DNA of 64,000 bases from Amnibacterium sp. Lineage in GTDB: Bacteria; Actinomycetota; Actinomycetes; Actinomycetales; Microbacteriaceae. The stretch spans positions 1 through 64,000 of the forward strand of contig NZ_JAODBE010000004.1 in assembly GCF_025463795.1 (NCBI RefSeq). The letters run 5' to 3'. The notes under the pieces were generated by a model. The model was not told the DNA's origin, searched no databases, and saw only the letters and a program-made list of their open reading frames with translations. The position numbers and the translations under genes were made by a program. Of this stretch, positions 38,917 to 49,661 are shown piece after piece. The first letter of the stretch is position 1. Every line of letters begins with the position of its first letter.

Positions 38917-39864
38917 TCACGGCACGAGCGCGAGCTTCCCCCCCGGATGGTCGCGCGCGAGGACCCGGAGCGCCTCTGACGCCTCCGCGAGCGGACGGGT
39001 GGCGGCCACCGGCACCTCGAGCCGGCCCTCGTCGGCGAGCGCGATCAGCCCGGCGCGCGCCGCGTTGCGGAACGCGGTGCCCGGATCCGCGCCGGGCCCG
39101 GCACCGAGCGCCTTGCCACCGGCGGCCAGCACCGCCTCGAAGGCGACGATGGTCGCGAGGCGCCCGGGGTCGGCCAGGAGCGCGAGCGACGCGCGCACCG
39201 CCTCGTCGGTCCCGACGCAGTCGAGGGCGGCGTCCACGCCGCCGGGCGCGAGGGCGCGGACTCGGTCCACGAGACCGTCCCCGTAGCGGACCGGCTCGGC
39301 GCCGAGGCGCCGCACCAGGTCGGCGTTCCGGTCGCTCGTCGTTCCGAGCACCCGGGCGCCGGCGAGCCGCGCGAGCTGCACGGCCAGGGTGCCCACACCG
39401 CCGGAGGCGCCGTGCACGAGCACGACATCGCCCGTGCCGACTCCGGTCACGTCGACCAGGTGGGCGGCCGCAGTGCCGGCGAGCAGCAGGTTCGCGGCCG
39501 CCGGGAAGGAAAGCGGACCGGGCTTCGGGAAGACGTGCTCCGCCTTCGCGACGACCTCGTCCGCCCACCCGCCGACGACCGGATAGGCGACGACCTCCTG
39601 CCCGACCTCGATCCCGCGGCCCGCGGGAGCGACGTCCTCGCCGACGGCCGTCACGATCCCGGCGACCTCGCTGCCCGGGCGGAGGGGCAGCTTCGACGGG
39701 TCGTCGCCGAAGCGCCCGGCGATCCGCTTCGTATCGGCGGGGTTCACGCCCGCGGCCAGCACCCGGATCAGCACGCGGCCCGTCCCCGGCGGCGCGATCT
39801 CGCGGTCGCGGAGCTCCAGCACCTCCGGGCCCCCGTAACGCGGGGCGACGACCTGACGGCTCAT
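38917..39864 (-). CDS. NADP-dependent oxidoreductase, MDR family (paralog 2)
   Basis: MSRQVVAPRYGGPEVLELRDREIAPPGTGRVLIRVLAAGVNPADTKRIAG...VHGASGGVGTLAVQLARLAGARVLGTT. Confidence 0.9.
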   Translation of the reverse strand: MSRQVVAPRYGGPEVLELRDREIAPPGTGRVLIRVLAAGVNPADTKRIAGRFGDDPSKLPLRPGSEVAGIVTAVGEDVAPAGRGIEVGQEVVAYPVVGGWADEVVAKAEHVFPKPGPLSFPAAANLLLAGTAAAHLVDVTGVGTGDVVLVHGASGGVGTLAVQLARLAGARVLGTTSDRNADLVRRLGAEPVRYGDGLVDRVRALAPGGVDAALDCVGTDEAVRASLALLADPGRLATIVAFEAVLAAGGKALGAGPGADPGTAFRNAARAGLIALADEGRLEVPVAATRPLAEASEALRVLARDHPGGKLALVP

Positions 39865-39933
39865 GGGGCCATTCCACCGCATCGGGGCCGACGGCGTTGC
39901 GCCCCGGCGAGCACGCGATCTACCATGAGCCTC

Positions 39934-39949
39934 TCGAACACGTGTTCGA
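39934..39949 (+). promoter_or_regulatory. LexA/SOS box, perfect palindrome
   Basis: TCGAACACGTGTTCGA fits the actinobacterial LexA consensus TCGAAC-N4-GTTCGA, 17 bp before ATG 39966. Confidence 0.85.
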
Positions 39950-39965
39950 GAGCGGGAGGCGTGGG

Positions 39966-40235
39966 ATGAGCGACGCGACGATCGGGACGGAGGGCCGGGC
40001 ACTCCTGGCCACCACCGAACGGGGCGTCCCGGTGGCGCTCGACTGGCACGCGAGGCGCTACCGGGTGACCGACGCGCCCACCAGGATCGAGGACGCGCTC
40101 GGCGTGCTGCTGACCCATCCGCTCCCGGTCCGCGGCTGGCGGTTCCAGGGCACGAGCGGCGACGGCACCGAGACCCTGGTCTTCGACGTGCTGCTCTGCG
40201 ACGACGACTGGCGCGTCGTCAAGACCTATCGCTGA
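39966..40235 (+). CDS. Small DUF6504-like protein, predicted SOS-regulated
   Basis: 89 aa MSDATIGTEGRALLATTERGVPVALDWHARRYRVTDAP...GWRFQGTSGDGTETLVFDVLLCDDDWRVVKTYR; downstream of SOS box. Confidence 0.7.
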   Translation: MSDATIGTEGRALLATTERGVPVALDWHARRYRVTDAPTRIEDALGVLLTHPLPVRGWRFQGTSGDGTETLVFDVLLCDDDWRVVKTYR

Positions 40236-40300
40236 GCCGCGTTCGCGCCGCGCCCTCGCGCCACCGGGCCGCCGCGCAGCCGCGCACCTAGCCTGAACGG

Positions 40301-41437
40301 ATGCGCCTTCGGAAGCGGTGGTCCGGCGCGGCGATCGCCGCCGCGGCCGCGGCCGCGGTGACCGTCGGCGCCCTGCTGGCGCCGGCGGCCTCCGCCGTCC
40401 CCGCCGGGGATCCCACGTGGGCGGAGGTGCAGCAGGCGAAGCACAACGCCGGGGCCAAGGCCGCGGAGGTGAAGCGGATCCAGGGCGTACTGGGGTCGCT
40501 CGAGAGCAGGGCTGCGGCCCTGGGCGCTGCGGCGATCAAGGCGGAGGCGGCCTACCAGACCGCTGAGGCGCAGGTGAAGGCCGCGCAGCAGGCGCTCGCC
40601 TCACTGCAGCAGCAGGCCGCGGCGGCGGAGAAGCGGGCGAAGGCCGCCCGCCGTACCGCGGGCAGCGTCGCGACCCAGCTCTATCGCAGCGGGGATCCGA
40701 CCCTGTCGGTGTGGCTGTCCGGCAAGCAGTCGGGCTCCCTGCTCTACCGGCTCGGCGCCCTCTCGCGCATCGGGAACTCGTCCGCGGCGCTGCTGCGGCG
40801 CGCCGTCGCGGACGAGCGCACCGCCGCGGCCCTCGGCGACCAGGCGAAGGCGCAGGCGCAGGTCCGCGACCAGCTCGCGGCGAAGGCGAAGCGGCTGTCC
40901 GACCGGGCAAAGGCGGCGCAGGCCGCCGCGGACCGCCAGGTCGCGACCACGAAGGCGCGCACGGCGACGCTGCAGGCGCAGCTTCGCTCGCTGCAGGCCA
41001 CCTCCAGCGCGCTCCAGGCCTCGTACGCCGCCGCACAGGCCGCGAAGGCCGCGGCCGCGGCGGCGGGCAACGGCGGCGGGGCCGACCAGTCGCTCGGGGG
41101 CGGATCCGCCGGCCCCGGCTCGCTCTCGCCCGCGGGCGCCCAGAACTACGCGCAGGGCCGGATGGGGGCCTACGGCTGGGACTCCTCCCAGTTCGACTGC
41201 CTCGTGCGGCTCTGGAACATCGAGTCGGGGTGGCGCTGGGACGCCTACAACGCCTCGTCGGGCGCGTACGGCATCCCCCAGTCACTGCCGGGCGACAAGA
41301 TGTCCAGCGCCGGCGGCGACTGGCGCACGAGTTCGGCGACGCAGATCGAGTGGGGGCTCGGCTACATCCAGGGCCGGTACGGGAGCCCGTGCGGCGCGCT
41401 CTCGTTCGAGACCTCGCACGTGCCCTACTGGTACTGA
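40301..41437 (+). CDS. Secreted coiled-coil lytic transglycosylase-like peptidoglycan hydrolase
   Basis: Signal peptide, long Ala/Gln coiled coil, C-terminal FDCLVRLWNIESGWRWDAYNASSGAYGIPQSLPGDKM...WGLGYIQGRYGSPCGALSF. Confidence 0.88.
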   Translation: MRLRKRWSGAAIAAAAAAAVTVGALLAPAASAVPAGDPTWAEVQQAKHNAGAKAAEVKRIQGVLGSLESRAAALGAAAIKAEAAYQTAEAQVKAAQQALASLQQQAAAAEKRAKAARRTAGSVATQLYRSGDPTLSVWLSGKQSGSLLYRLGALSRIGNSSAALLRRAVADERTAAALGDQAKAQAQVRDQLAAKAKRLSDRAKAAQAAADRQVATTKARTATLQAQLRSLQATSSALQASYAAAQAAKAAAAAAGNGGGADQSLGGGSAGPGSLSPAGAQNYAQGRMGAYGWDSSQFDCLVRLWNIESGWRWDAYNASSGAYGIPQSLPGDKMSSAGGDWRTSSATQIEWGLGYIQGRYGSPCGALSFETSHVPYWY

Positions 41438-41462
41438 CGCCTCCGGCCGAGGCGGCGCGGGA

Positions 41463-42008
41463 TCAGCCGGCCAGCGTGCGGTACGTGCTCCGGAAGTAGA
41501 CGAGCGGCGCCCGATCCTCGAGGCCCGGTGCCTCGAGGGCCCGCACCCGGCCCAGCACGATCACGTGGTCGCCCCCGTCGTGGACCGCGTGCACATCGCA
41601 CTCGAGGTGCGCTATCGCCCCGTCGAGGAGGGGGTTGCCGAGCGCGCCCGGGCGCCAGGCGACGCCGTCGAACTTGTCGCCCCCGCTGACCGCGAACCGC
41701 TCGCTGAGCTCCCGCTGGTCGTCGCCGAGCACGTTCACCGCGAATCTCCGGGTCGCCTCGATCCGCGGCCAGGTCCTGGACGTCCGCGCCGTGCTCAGCA
41801 GCACGAGCGGCGGATCCAGGGACAGCGAGGAGAAGGACTGGCAGGTCAGGCCGGCAGGCCCGCCCTCGGTCGTGCCCGTCACGACGACGACGCCGGTCGC
41901 GAACCTGGCGAGGATCTGCCGGAACGAGGCGTCGTCGAAGGACTCGGCCGTCGCGCCCGCCCGGCGCTCCCCGCCCGGCCCCGGGGCCGCGGAGAGGGAC
42001 GTGGTCAT
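41463..42008 (-). CDS. Flavin reductase family protein
   Basis: FRQILARFATGVVVVTG...GLTCQSFSSLSLDPPLVLLS...RFAVNVLGDDQRELSERFA. Confidence 0.9.
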   Translation of the reverse strand: MTTSLSAAPGPGGERRAGATAESFDDASFRQILARFATGVVVVTGTTEGGPAGLTCQSFSSLSLDPPLVLLSTARTSRTWPRIEATRRFAVNVLGDDQRELSERFAVSGGDKFDGVAWRPGALGNPLLDGAIAHLECDVHAVHDGGDHVIVLGRVRALEAPGLEDRAPLVYFRSTYRTLAG

Positions 42009-42063
42009 CGTGCCAGCCTACGAGGGGGCCGTTGGGCGCTCCTGCGAGACGTCACACGACGCA

Positions 42064-42106
42064 ACGACGCCGGCCGGCCCGCAGGATGCGGGCCGGCCGG
42101 CGTCGT
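42064..42106. terminator. 19-bp perfect GC hairpin at rpf 3' end
   Basis: acgacgccggccggcccgc / gcgggccggccggcgtcgt, 5-nt loop, no U tail. Confidence 0.6.
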
Positions 42107-42121
42107 CGTGCTGCTCGGCGA

Positions 42122-42910
<789 letters not shown>

Positions 42911-43212
42911 TCACGGGGATGGGGGTTCCGCAGTCCCTGTCTGGCGGGATCCCGGTGAGCGCGAGTGACACTAGGTGCAAATTCACAAGATCACAAACCG
43001 GTATCGAACCGTCGGCGTGTCGCTGCGGCCATCGCGAGGCCTTCTCCGATATGCGCGCCGAGCAGGGATTCCATGAACGCGTGGCGTGTCCGCCGAGCCG
43101 CCTCTCGGGCGCTCGTGCGACCTCCGGGCGTCGGCCGGATGTCGCCTCCGTGTCGCCCGGACATCGGCGGTGAGCGCATCGGACGGTCAGGTGGGGCGGA
43201 TAGACACCGGCC

Positions 43213-44115
43213 ATGACGTCCGCATCCTCCTTCGCCGTGCCCGATCAGACCGGGCGCACCGTCGTCGTCACGGGGGCGAACAGCGGCGTCGGCTTCGAGG
43301 CGAGCCGCCGTCTCGCCGCCGCCGGAGCGCACGTCGTCCTCGCGTGCCGGGACGTCGAGCGAGGGCGCCGAGCGGCCGAGCGGATCGACGGGAGCACCGA
43401 GGTGCGCGAGATCGACACCGCCTCGCTCGCCTCCGTGCGCGCGTTCGCCGAGGCGTTCGATCGTCCGCTCGACGTGCTGATCAACAATGCCGGGATCATG
43501 GCCGTCGACGAGGCCAGGAGCGCCGACGGCTTCGAGCTGCAGCTCGCGACGAACTACCTCGGCGCCTTCGCGCTGACGGCGCTGCTGCTCGACCGGCTCG
43601 GCGACCGGGTGGTGATGCTCTCGAGTCAGGCGCACCGCATCGGGCGCATCGCGCTCGACGACCTGAACTGGCGCCGCCGCCGCTACTCCCGGTGGGGCGC
43701 GTACGGCCAGTCGAAGCTCGCGGACCTCATGTTGGCGTACGACCTGCAGCACAGGTTCAGCGCCGCCGGATCACGCCTCCGGGCGGTCGCCGCGCACCCC
43801 GGCACGGCGAGCACGAACCTCACCAGGGGCATGCACATGCCGCCGTGGGTCGAGGCGATCTCGGCGGCGGTCATCAACGGGCTGGGGCAGCCGGCCGACG
43901 CCGGCGCGCTGCCGACTCTGTACGCGGCGACGGTCCCCGACCTCCCGGGGGCCTCCTACATCGGCCCGAGCGGGCCGGGCGAGATGCGCGGTGCGCCCGT
44001 GGTGGTGGGCTCCTCGCGGTCGTCGCACAACCGGGACGTGCAGCGACTGCTCACCAGCGAGGCCGAGCGGCTCACGGGCGTGACGATCCGGGTGCCGTCG
44101 GCCTCGGCCGTCTGA
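43213..44115 (+). CDS. Short-chain dehydrogenase/reductase
   Basis: VVVTGANSGVGFEASRRLAAAGAHVVLACRD...LINNAGIM...YGQSKLADL. Confidence 0.92.
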   Translation: MTSASSFAVPDQTGRTVVVTGANSGVGFEASRRLAAAGAHVVLACRDVERGRRAAERIDGSTEVREIDTASLASVRAFAEAFDRPLDVLINNAGIMAVDEARSADGFELQLATNYLGAFALTALLLDRLGDRVVMLSSQAHRIGRIALDDLNWRRRRYSRWGAYGQSKLADLMLAYDLQHRFSAAGSRLRAVAAHPGTASTNLTRGMHMPPWVEAISAAVINGLGQPADAGALPTLYAATVPDLPGASYIGPSGPGEMRGAPVVVGSSRSSHNRDVQRLLTSEAERLTGVTIRVPSASAV

Positions 44116-44141
44116 CCGCCGGGGGCGCCTGTGCTCGGCGC

Positions 44142-45098
44142 TCACTTCACATTGACGATGCCGCCGAACCCCTCCGGCACGACCACGACGTTCCCCGAAG
44201 CGGCGAGCTTCGACAGGGTGTCGATGTAGTTCTGCTTCAGCACGTTGGTGGTCAGCGACCGGTTCAGCGTGTCGTTCGCCTTCGCCTTGGCCTCCGCCTG
44301 CACGACCTGCTGCTGCGCCGACACCTGCGCGGCCTTCAGGTTGTTCTGCTCCGTCGTGACCTTGATCTGCGCGTTCTGGGCCGCGGCGTATGCGGCGGTC
44401 ACGCTCGCCGGCGGAGTGATCTGCTGCAGGCTCACCGAGTCGACCGTCACACCGGTCCCCTTCCAGCGCTGCTCGAGCGCGGTCTGGATCGCCGTGTTCA
44501 CCTCGGCCCGCTTGGTGATCAGCTCGAGGGTCGTGAACGAGTTCGGGGCGTCGCGGACGGTGGAGCGGATGTCCTGGGTCACGAACTGGGAGACGAAGTT
44601 CGTCTCGTCCCGGAACTGCCGGTAGATCGTCGTCACCTGATCCGGTCGGATCGAGTAGCGGACGGCGATGTCGATGTTGCTCGTGACCCCGTCCGAGTCC
44701 TGCACGGTGATGTCCGGCCCGAGCGCGGAGCCGCCCGTGTAGTCGGTCTCCGCTCGGTTGCCGGCGAAGACGACCTGCTGGTTGCGCACGCTGAAGGTGT
44801 CGACCGTGCTCCACGGCGCCTTCACGTGCAGCCCGGGAGTGATCTCCTGCCCGAGGATGTCGCCGGTCCAGGAGACGATCACGCTCGCGTCGCCGGTGTC
44901 CTGCGCGTAGACGCTGGAGCCGCCGAGCAGCAGGAGGCCGAGCAGGGCCGCCACGGTGGCGCCCGCCAGGCCGATGAACCGGTTCCGTCGCTGCGGCGCG
45001 GACTCGGCGCCCTTGCTGCGGCGGGAGCGCCCGGCGAGCACGATGAAGAGGAGCACGGCGGCGAGCAGCAGCAGGAGACCCACGACGAACACGTGCAC
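44142..45098 (-). CDS. SPFH/prohibitin-like (band 7) membrane protein
   Basis: TM segments then PGLHVKAPWSTVDTFSVRNQQV...VTTIYRQFRDETNFVSQFVTQDIRSTVRD; GTG start. Confidence 0.88.
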   Translation of the reverse strand: MHVFVVGLLLLLAAVLLFIVLAGRSRRSKGAESAPQRRNRFIGLAGATVAALLGLLLLGGSSVYAQDTGDASVIVSWTGDILGQEITPGLHVKAPWSTVDTFSVRNQQVVFAGNRAETDYTGGSALGPDITVQDSDGVTSNIDIAVRYSIRPDQVTTIYRQFRDETNFVSQFVTQDIRSTVRDAPNSFTTLELITKRAEVNTAIQTALEQRWKGTGVTVDSVSLQQITPPASVTAAYAAAQNAQIKVTTEQNNLKAAQVSAQQQVVQAEAKAKANDTLNRSLTTNVLKQNYIDTLSKLAASGNVVVVPEGFGGIVNVK

Positions 45099-45210
45099 AC
45101 GTTAGGGGTTCACGGAGAAATGGGCCGACTGCTGCCCCGGATCTCCGGGCGGGAACCGGCCCAGGAGTCGTCAGGGAGCCGAGGCGGAACGCGGTCCTAG
45201 CCTTGGCCGG

Positions 45211-46002
45211 GTGACGGACCTGCAGCTCGATGTCGATGGAGCCCGACTCGCGTACGAGGTGCAGGAGGGAGAGGGACCCGTCGTGGTGGCCCTGCACGGC
45301 CTCTCCTCCTCGCGGGCGAGCGAGCGCGCGGCGGGATTCTTCGATTGGTCACCGGTCGCGGGAGCGGGCCGCGCCCTCGTGCGCTACGACGCCCGGGGGC
45401 ACGGGCGCTCCACGGGCCGCGGCGAACCGGGCGACTACGCGTGGTCCGCGCTGGCCGACGACCTGTTCGCCCTGCTCGACGTCGTCTCACCTGGCGATCC
45501 AGTCGACGCGATCGGCGTCTCGATGGGCGTCGGCACGCTGCTCCACGCCGTGAGCAGACGACCGGAGCGCTTCCGGCGGCTCGCGTTCGTGATCCCGCCG
45601 ACCGCGTGGGAGACGCGGACCGCGCAGGGCGACGGCTACCGGCAGATGGCCCGGATGGCGGAGGAGCGCGGCTACGACGCGCTCGTCCGGGCGATGGGAG
45701 CGTTCGCACCGCTGCCCCTGCTGGAAGCAGGCGGGTGGACCACCACTCCCCCGCCCGACATCGACCCGGCGATCCTGCCCGCGGTGTTCCGCGGCGCGGC
45801 CGCCACCGACTTCCCGGCGCCGGACGTCGTCGCCACGATCCGGCAGCCGGTCCTGCTCGCGCCGTGGGTCGGCGATCCCGGCCACCCGGTGTCGACCGCC
45901 GAGCGGTTGCACGAGCTGCTGCCGCAGTCGACGCTGACCCTGCTCGACACCCCGGACGCGCTGCGGGCACTCGGCGGCAGGATCGCGGACTTCTTCGCCT
46001 GA
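45211..46002 (+). CDS. Alpha/beta hydrolase
   Basis: VVALHGLSSSRASERAAGFFDW...DARGHGRSTG...IGVSMGVGTLLHA. Confidence 0.9.
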   Translation: MTDLQLDVDGARLAYEVQEGEGPVVVALHGLSSSRASERAAGFFDWSPVAGAGRALVRYDARGHGRSTGRGEPGDYAWSALADDLFALLDVVSPGDPVDAIGVSMGVGTLLHAVSRRPERFRRLAFVIPPTAWETRTAQGDGYRQMARMAEERGYDALVRAMGAFAPLPLLEAGGWTTTPPPDIDPAILPAVFRGAAATDFPAPDVVATIRQPVLLAPWVGDPGHPVSTAERLHELLPQSTLTLLDTPDALRALGGRIADFFA

Positions 46003-46055
46003 CCGGATCCAGAGCCGGGCGGGTCCGGCCCGCCTCGGACGCCCGATCGCGCACG

Positions 46056-47261
46056 TCAGCCGGCGAGACGGATGCGCGCGGCCACGACACGCTCGGCGGC
46101 GGCCGTCAGGGCTGCGGAGAACGCCGGATCGGCGGCCGCCTCCCGCACCAGTGCCTCGTGCATCGGCCCGAGGTCCGCCGGCACGATGTCGAGCAGCAGG
46201 TCACCGCCCGCGCGCACGAACTTCACGGCGCGCTGCCCGCTCGACCAGCGATCGACCGCGGCGGCTCCCCCGAGATCGTCCGACATGACGACACCCGTGA
46301 AGCCGAGCCGTCCGCGCAGCAGACCCTGCACGATGCGGGAGGAGAACAGCGCGGGCACGCCGGGATCGATCCGGGAGTACTCCGCGCTCGACATCATGAC
46401 GAAACCCGCACCCGCGTCGAGACCGGCGGAGAAGGAGCGGAGCCGGACCGAGTCGACCGTGGTCTCGGTGTCGACCACGCGGCGGTCGGTGTCGGTGTTC
46501 TCGCGCACGCAGCCGAGCCCCGGGAAGTGCTTGACGGTCGTTCCCACCCCGGCGGCGGCCATCCCCCGGATGAACGCGGCCACGTGACCGCCGGCCGCTG
46601 CCGGATCGGACGAGTACTGCCGTCGCAGGTTCGCGACGGGCGGGTTGTCCTGCAGCGTGTCCGCGCACGGCACGTCGGCGACCGGGGCGAGATCGAGGCG
46701 CACCCCCGCCCGCGCGAGCTCACGTCCCCAGCGCTCGCCGTCCGCGCGGGTCGCCGCCGTGGACCCGCGCCCCTGCTGCACCGCGCTGGGGATCGCGGAG
46801 AAGCCGGGGCCGCTCAGCACCTGCACGGTGCCGCCCTCCTGATCCGTCGCGGTCAGCAACGGCAGGTCGGCCGGTGCCGCCGCTCGCACCGGAACGAGAG
46901 CCCGAGCGACCGCTGCGGTGCCGCCTCCGCTGCGCCCCCGGATCATCACGCCGGCCAGGTGGTAGCGACGGACGGCCGCCGCCAGCCCATGCAGGTCGGG
47001 CACGGTGGCCGCGGTCATCAGCAGCTGGCCGGCCCGCTCGTCGGGAGTCATCGCGGCGACGAGCGCCGCGGCGCGGCCGTCGGCCGTCGGCGCCGTCGAG
47101 ACGGACGGCGCAGGTGCCGGCGGCGCGGAGGCGGCTCGCACCGGCGCGCTGGAACCGACGGGAGCGGTTCCGGACGCACCGGCCGTGCAGCCGGTGAGCA
47201 GCAGGCCGGCGGCGAGGAGCACGGGGACGAGCAGGCGGGCGCGGCGGGAGCCGCGGGTCAA
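46056..47261 (-). CDS. Glycoside hydrolase family 3 lipoprotein (beta-N-acetylhexosaminidase-like)
   Basis: Lipobox LLLTGC; VKHFPGLG motif; GVVMSDDLGGAAAV; TTG start overlapping upstream TGA. Confidence 0.88.
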   Translation of the reverse strand: MTRGSRRARLLVPVLLAAGLLLTGCTAGASGTAPVGSSAPVRAASAPPAPAPSVSTAPTADGRAAALVAAMTPDERAGQLLMTAATVPDLHGLAAAVRRYHLAGVMIRGRSGGGTAAVARALVPVRAAAPADLPLLTATDQEGGTVQVLSGPGFSAIPSAVQQGRGSTAATRADGERWGRELARAGVRLDLAPVADVPCADTLQDNPPVANLRRQYSSDPAAAGGHVAAFIRGMAAAGVGTTVKHFPGLGCVRENTDTDRRVVDTETTVDSVRLRSFSAGLDAGAGFVMMSSAEYSRIDPGVPALFSSRIVQGLLRGRLGFTGVVMSDDLGGAAAVDRWSSGQRAVKFVRAGGDLLLDIVPADLGPMHEALVREAAADPAFSAALTAAAERVVAARIRLAG

Positions 47262-48601
47262 TCCGTCATCGCGCTGCGCGCGCGCCTCGCGAGGGACTTG
47301 AACTGCTCCCGCACCTTCGCCGACAGCGGTGGGACCTCGGTGACCGGATCCGTGACCTCCTCGCCCCGGTAGAGGCGCTCGAAGATCGTGATCGTGGTGT
47401 CGATGTCGTGCGGCTCGAGCAGCCGCAGCGAGGCGCGCTGCATGACCTCGTACTCGTCGTGCGGCATGCGCAGCACCCGCTCGAGACGGTCCGACAGCGC
47501 CGCCACGTCCCGCGGGGGGTAGAGGAAGCCGTTCTCGCCGTCCTTCACGAGGTGCGGCAGCGCCATGGCGTCGGCCGCGACGACGGGCAGGCCGCTCGCC
47601 ATGCCCTCCATCGTCGCGATCGACTGCAGCTCGGCGATCGAGGGCATCGCGAACACGGTCGCCCGGGTGAGCAGCCGGCGCAGCTCCTGGTCGCTGACGA
47701 GGCCCGGGAAGTGCACGCGGTCACCGATGCCGAGGCGGTCGGCGAGCTGCTCGAGCGCCTTCCGCTGGTCGCCGTCGCCGATCAGGTCGAGGTGCGCCTC
47801 GAGGTCCCTGGGCAGGCGCGCGACCGCCTCCACGAGGTCGGGAAGCATCTTCTCGCCGGTGATGCGACCGCAGAACGCGATCCGCCGCTCCGTCTTCTGC
47901 TCGAAGTCCGGGGTGTAGTCGGTCATCCGGATCCCGCAGGAGATCGCGTGGACGTGTCGCAGCCCCGTGCGCTCCTCGAGGTAGGCCGCAGCGCGCTTGG
48001 TCGGCGTCGTCAGCGCGGCCGCCTTGCGGTACAGCCGCGTGCAGTCCTTCCACGCCAGCCAGCTGATCACCGGGTACGTGAACTTCGGGAAGGGGCTGTG
48101 CTCGATGAGGTTCTCGGGCATGAAGTGGTTCGTCGCCACGACGCGGATGCCGCGTTTCGCCGACTCCGTCGTGAGCCCCCGCCCGACGACCATGTGCGAC
48201 TGCATGTGCGACACGTCGGGCCGCACCTTGTCGATGATCTTCGCGGCGTTGCGGTGGATCGCCCAGGGGTACACGGCACGCAGCCAGTCGTGCAGCGGGT
48301 AGCGGAAGCTCTTCAGCCGGTGGACCGTGAGCACCTGACCCAGGTGCTCCTCGCGGTAGACGCCCTGGGGCTCCCCGTGGCTCTGGGCGATGATGTGCAC
48401 GTCGTGACCGCGGGAGGCGATGCCCGCCGCGAGCCGGACCGAGAAGGCGGCCGCACCGTTCACGTCGGGCGGGAAGGTGTCGCCGCCCATGAGCACGGTC
48501 ATCCGGGGCAGCGCGGCCTCAGGCGTCGGCTCGCTGATGGCGGTCTCCTCCTGGGTGTTCGTGCCCCTCTCGGGGGCCTGGGCGTTCCGACGGTAGCGCA
48601 T
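47258..48601 (-). CDS. Glycosyltransferase family 1/4
   Basis: MGGDTFPPDVNGAAAFSVRLAAGIASRGHDVHII...FAMPSIAELQSIATMEGMASGLPVVAADAMALPHLV; exact start uncertain. Confidence 0.9.
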   Translation of the reverse strand: MRYRRNAQAPERGTNTQEETAISEPTPEAALPRMTVLMGGDTFPPDVNGAAAFSVRLAAGIASRGHDVHIIAQSHGEPQGVYREEHLGQVLTVHRLKSFRYPLHDWLRAVYPWAIHRNAAKIIDKVRPDVSHMQSHMVVGRGLTTESAKRGIRVVATNHFMPENLIEHSPFPKFTYPVISWLAWKDCTRLYRKAAALTTPTKRAAAYLEERTGLRHVHAISCGIRMTDYTPDFEQKTERRIAFCGRITGEKMLPDLVEAVARLPRDLEAHLDLIGDGDQRKALEQLADRLGIGDRVHFPGLVSDQELRRLLTRATVFAMPSIAELQSIATMEGMASGLPVVAADAMALPHLVKDGENGFLYPPRDVAALSDRLERVLRMPHDEYEVMQRASLRLLEPHDIDTTITIFERLYRGEEVTDPVTEVPPLSAKVREQFKSLARRARSAMTD

Positions 48602-48636
48602 GCCCCGGAACCGGGTGCGCTGCGCGGCGGCGCGCC

Positions 48637-49572
48637 TCAGGCGGCCTCGACGGCCTCCCGATCGCCCACCTGGGGGTGGTGCCGCGCCAGCTGGAACACC
48701 CCGAACACGGCGATCCCTCCGGAGACGAGGAAGGCCGGGCCGGCCCACCAGGGCGCGTTCTGCGCCTCCCCGAGCACGAGCACGCCGATACCCACTGCGA
48801 CGATGGGGTCGACGACGGTGAGGCCGGCGATGACGAGGTCGGGCGGGCCGACGGTGTAGGCGGTCTGCACCAGGTAGAGACCCCCGGCGCCCGCGGCGAG
48901 CAGGCCGACGACGCACAGCACGGTCAACCAGTCGAACTGACCCGCGATCAGGCGGTTGATGACGGTCTTCGCCATCGTCGCCACGAAGCCGTAGAGGACG
49001 CCGGCTCCGGCGATGTAGGCGAGCGGGGTCATGCGCGTCCGGTAGATCGCGTACAGCGTGCCGAGGACGGCGAGCACGACCGCGAGCAGCACCAGGATCG
49101 TGCGCAGGTCGTCGTCGCTGATCGCGGTGTCGGTCGCGCTCGGTGCGGCGACCGCGACGAAGATGCCGACCCCGCCGACGCACAGGATGATCGCCCGCAC
49201 CACCTTGCGGTGGATGCGCACATGGTTCAGCCGCGCGTTGAGGATCGTCGTGACGACCAGCGCGATCGCGCCGATCGGCTGCACGACGATCAGCGCGGCG
49301 AACCGCAGGCTCGTCAGCTGCAGCACGATCGCGAGCCCCAGCATCACGGTGCCGAGCAGCCACGCGCGGTTCCGGACGAGCCGGAGCAGCTCGGATCCGC
49401 CCAGCTCCGTGCCGGCCGTCGCCCGTGCGGCCTCGACCTGCTTCACGCCGCGCGACTGGAACTGCGCGCCGAAGGCGAGGAAGACGGCTCCGACCAGGGC
49501 GATGGGGATGCCGACGGCCTGGGCCGTGTTCAGCACGTGGGTGCCGATGTGGATGTCGAGGACGGGCGGCAC
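48637..49572 (-). CDS. DMT-superfamily (EamA-like) membrane protein
   Basis: Nine to ten hydrophobic segments; VVQPIGAIALVVTTILNARL...VVDPIVAVGIGVLVLGE. Confidence 0.85.
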   Translation of the reverse strand: MPPVLDIHIGTHVLNTAQAVGIPIALVGAVFLAFGAQFQSRGVKQVEAARATAGTELGGSELLRLVRNRAWLLGTVMLGLAIVLQLTSLRFAALIVVQPIGAIALVVTTILNARLNHVRIHRKVVRAIILCVGGVGIFVAVAAPSATDTAISDDDLRTILVLLAVVLAVLGTLYAIYRTRMTPLAYIAGAGVLYGFVATMAKTVINRLIAGQFDWLTVLCVVGLLAAGAGGLYLVQTAYTVGPPDLVIAGLTVVDPIVAVGIGVLVLGEAQNAPWWAGPAFLVSGGIAVFGVFQLARHHPQVGDREAVEAA

Positions 49573-49661
49573 GGCCGAACCTTAGCCGCCCGGGGCCTCA
49601 GAGAGACGGCACTACGCTGATGAGACGCGTGTTTCGTCAGTGATACCGGAGGTTCCGCAGG

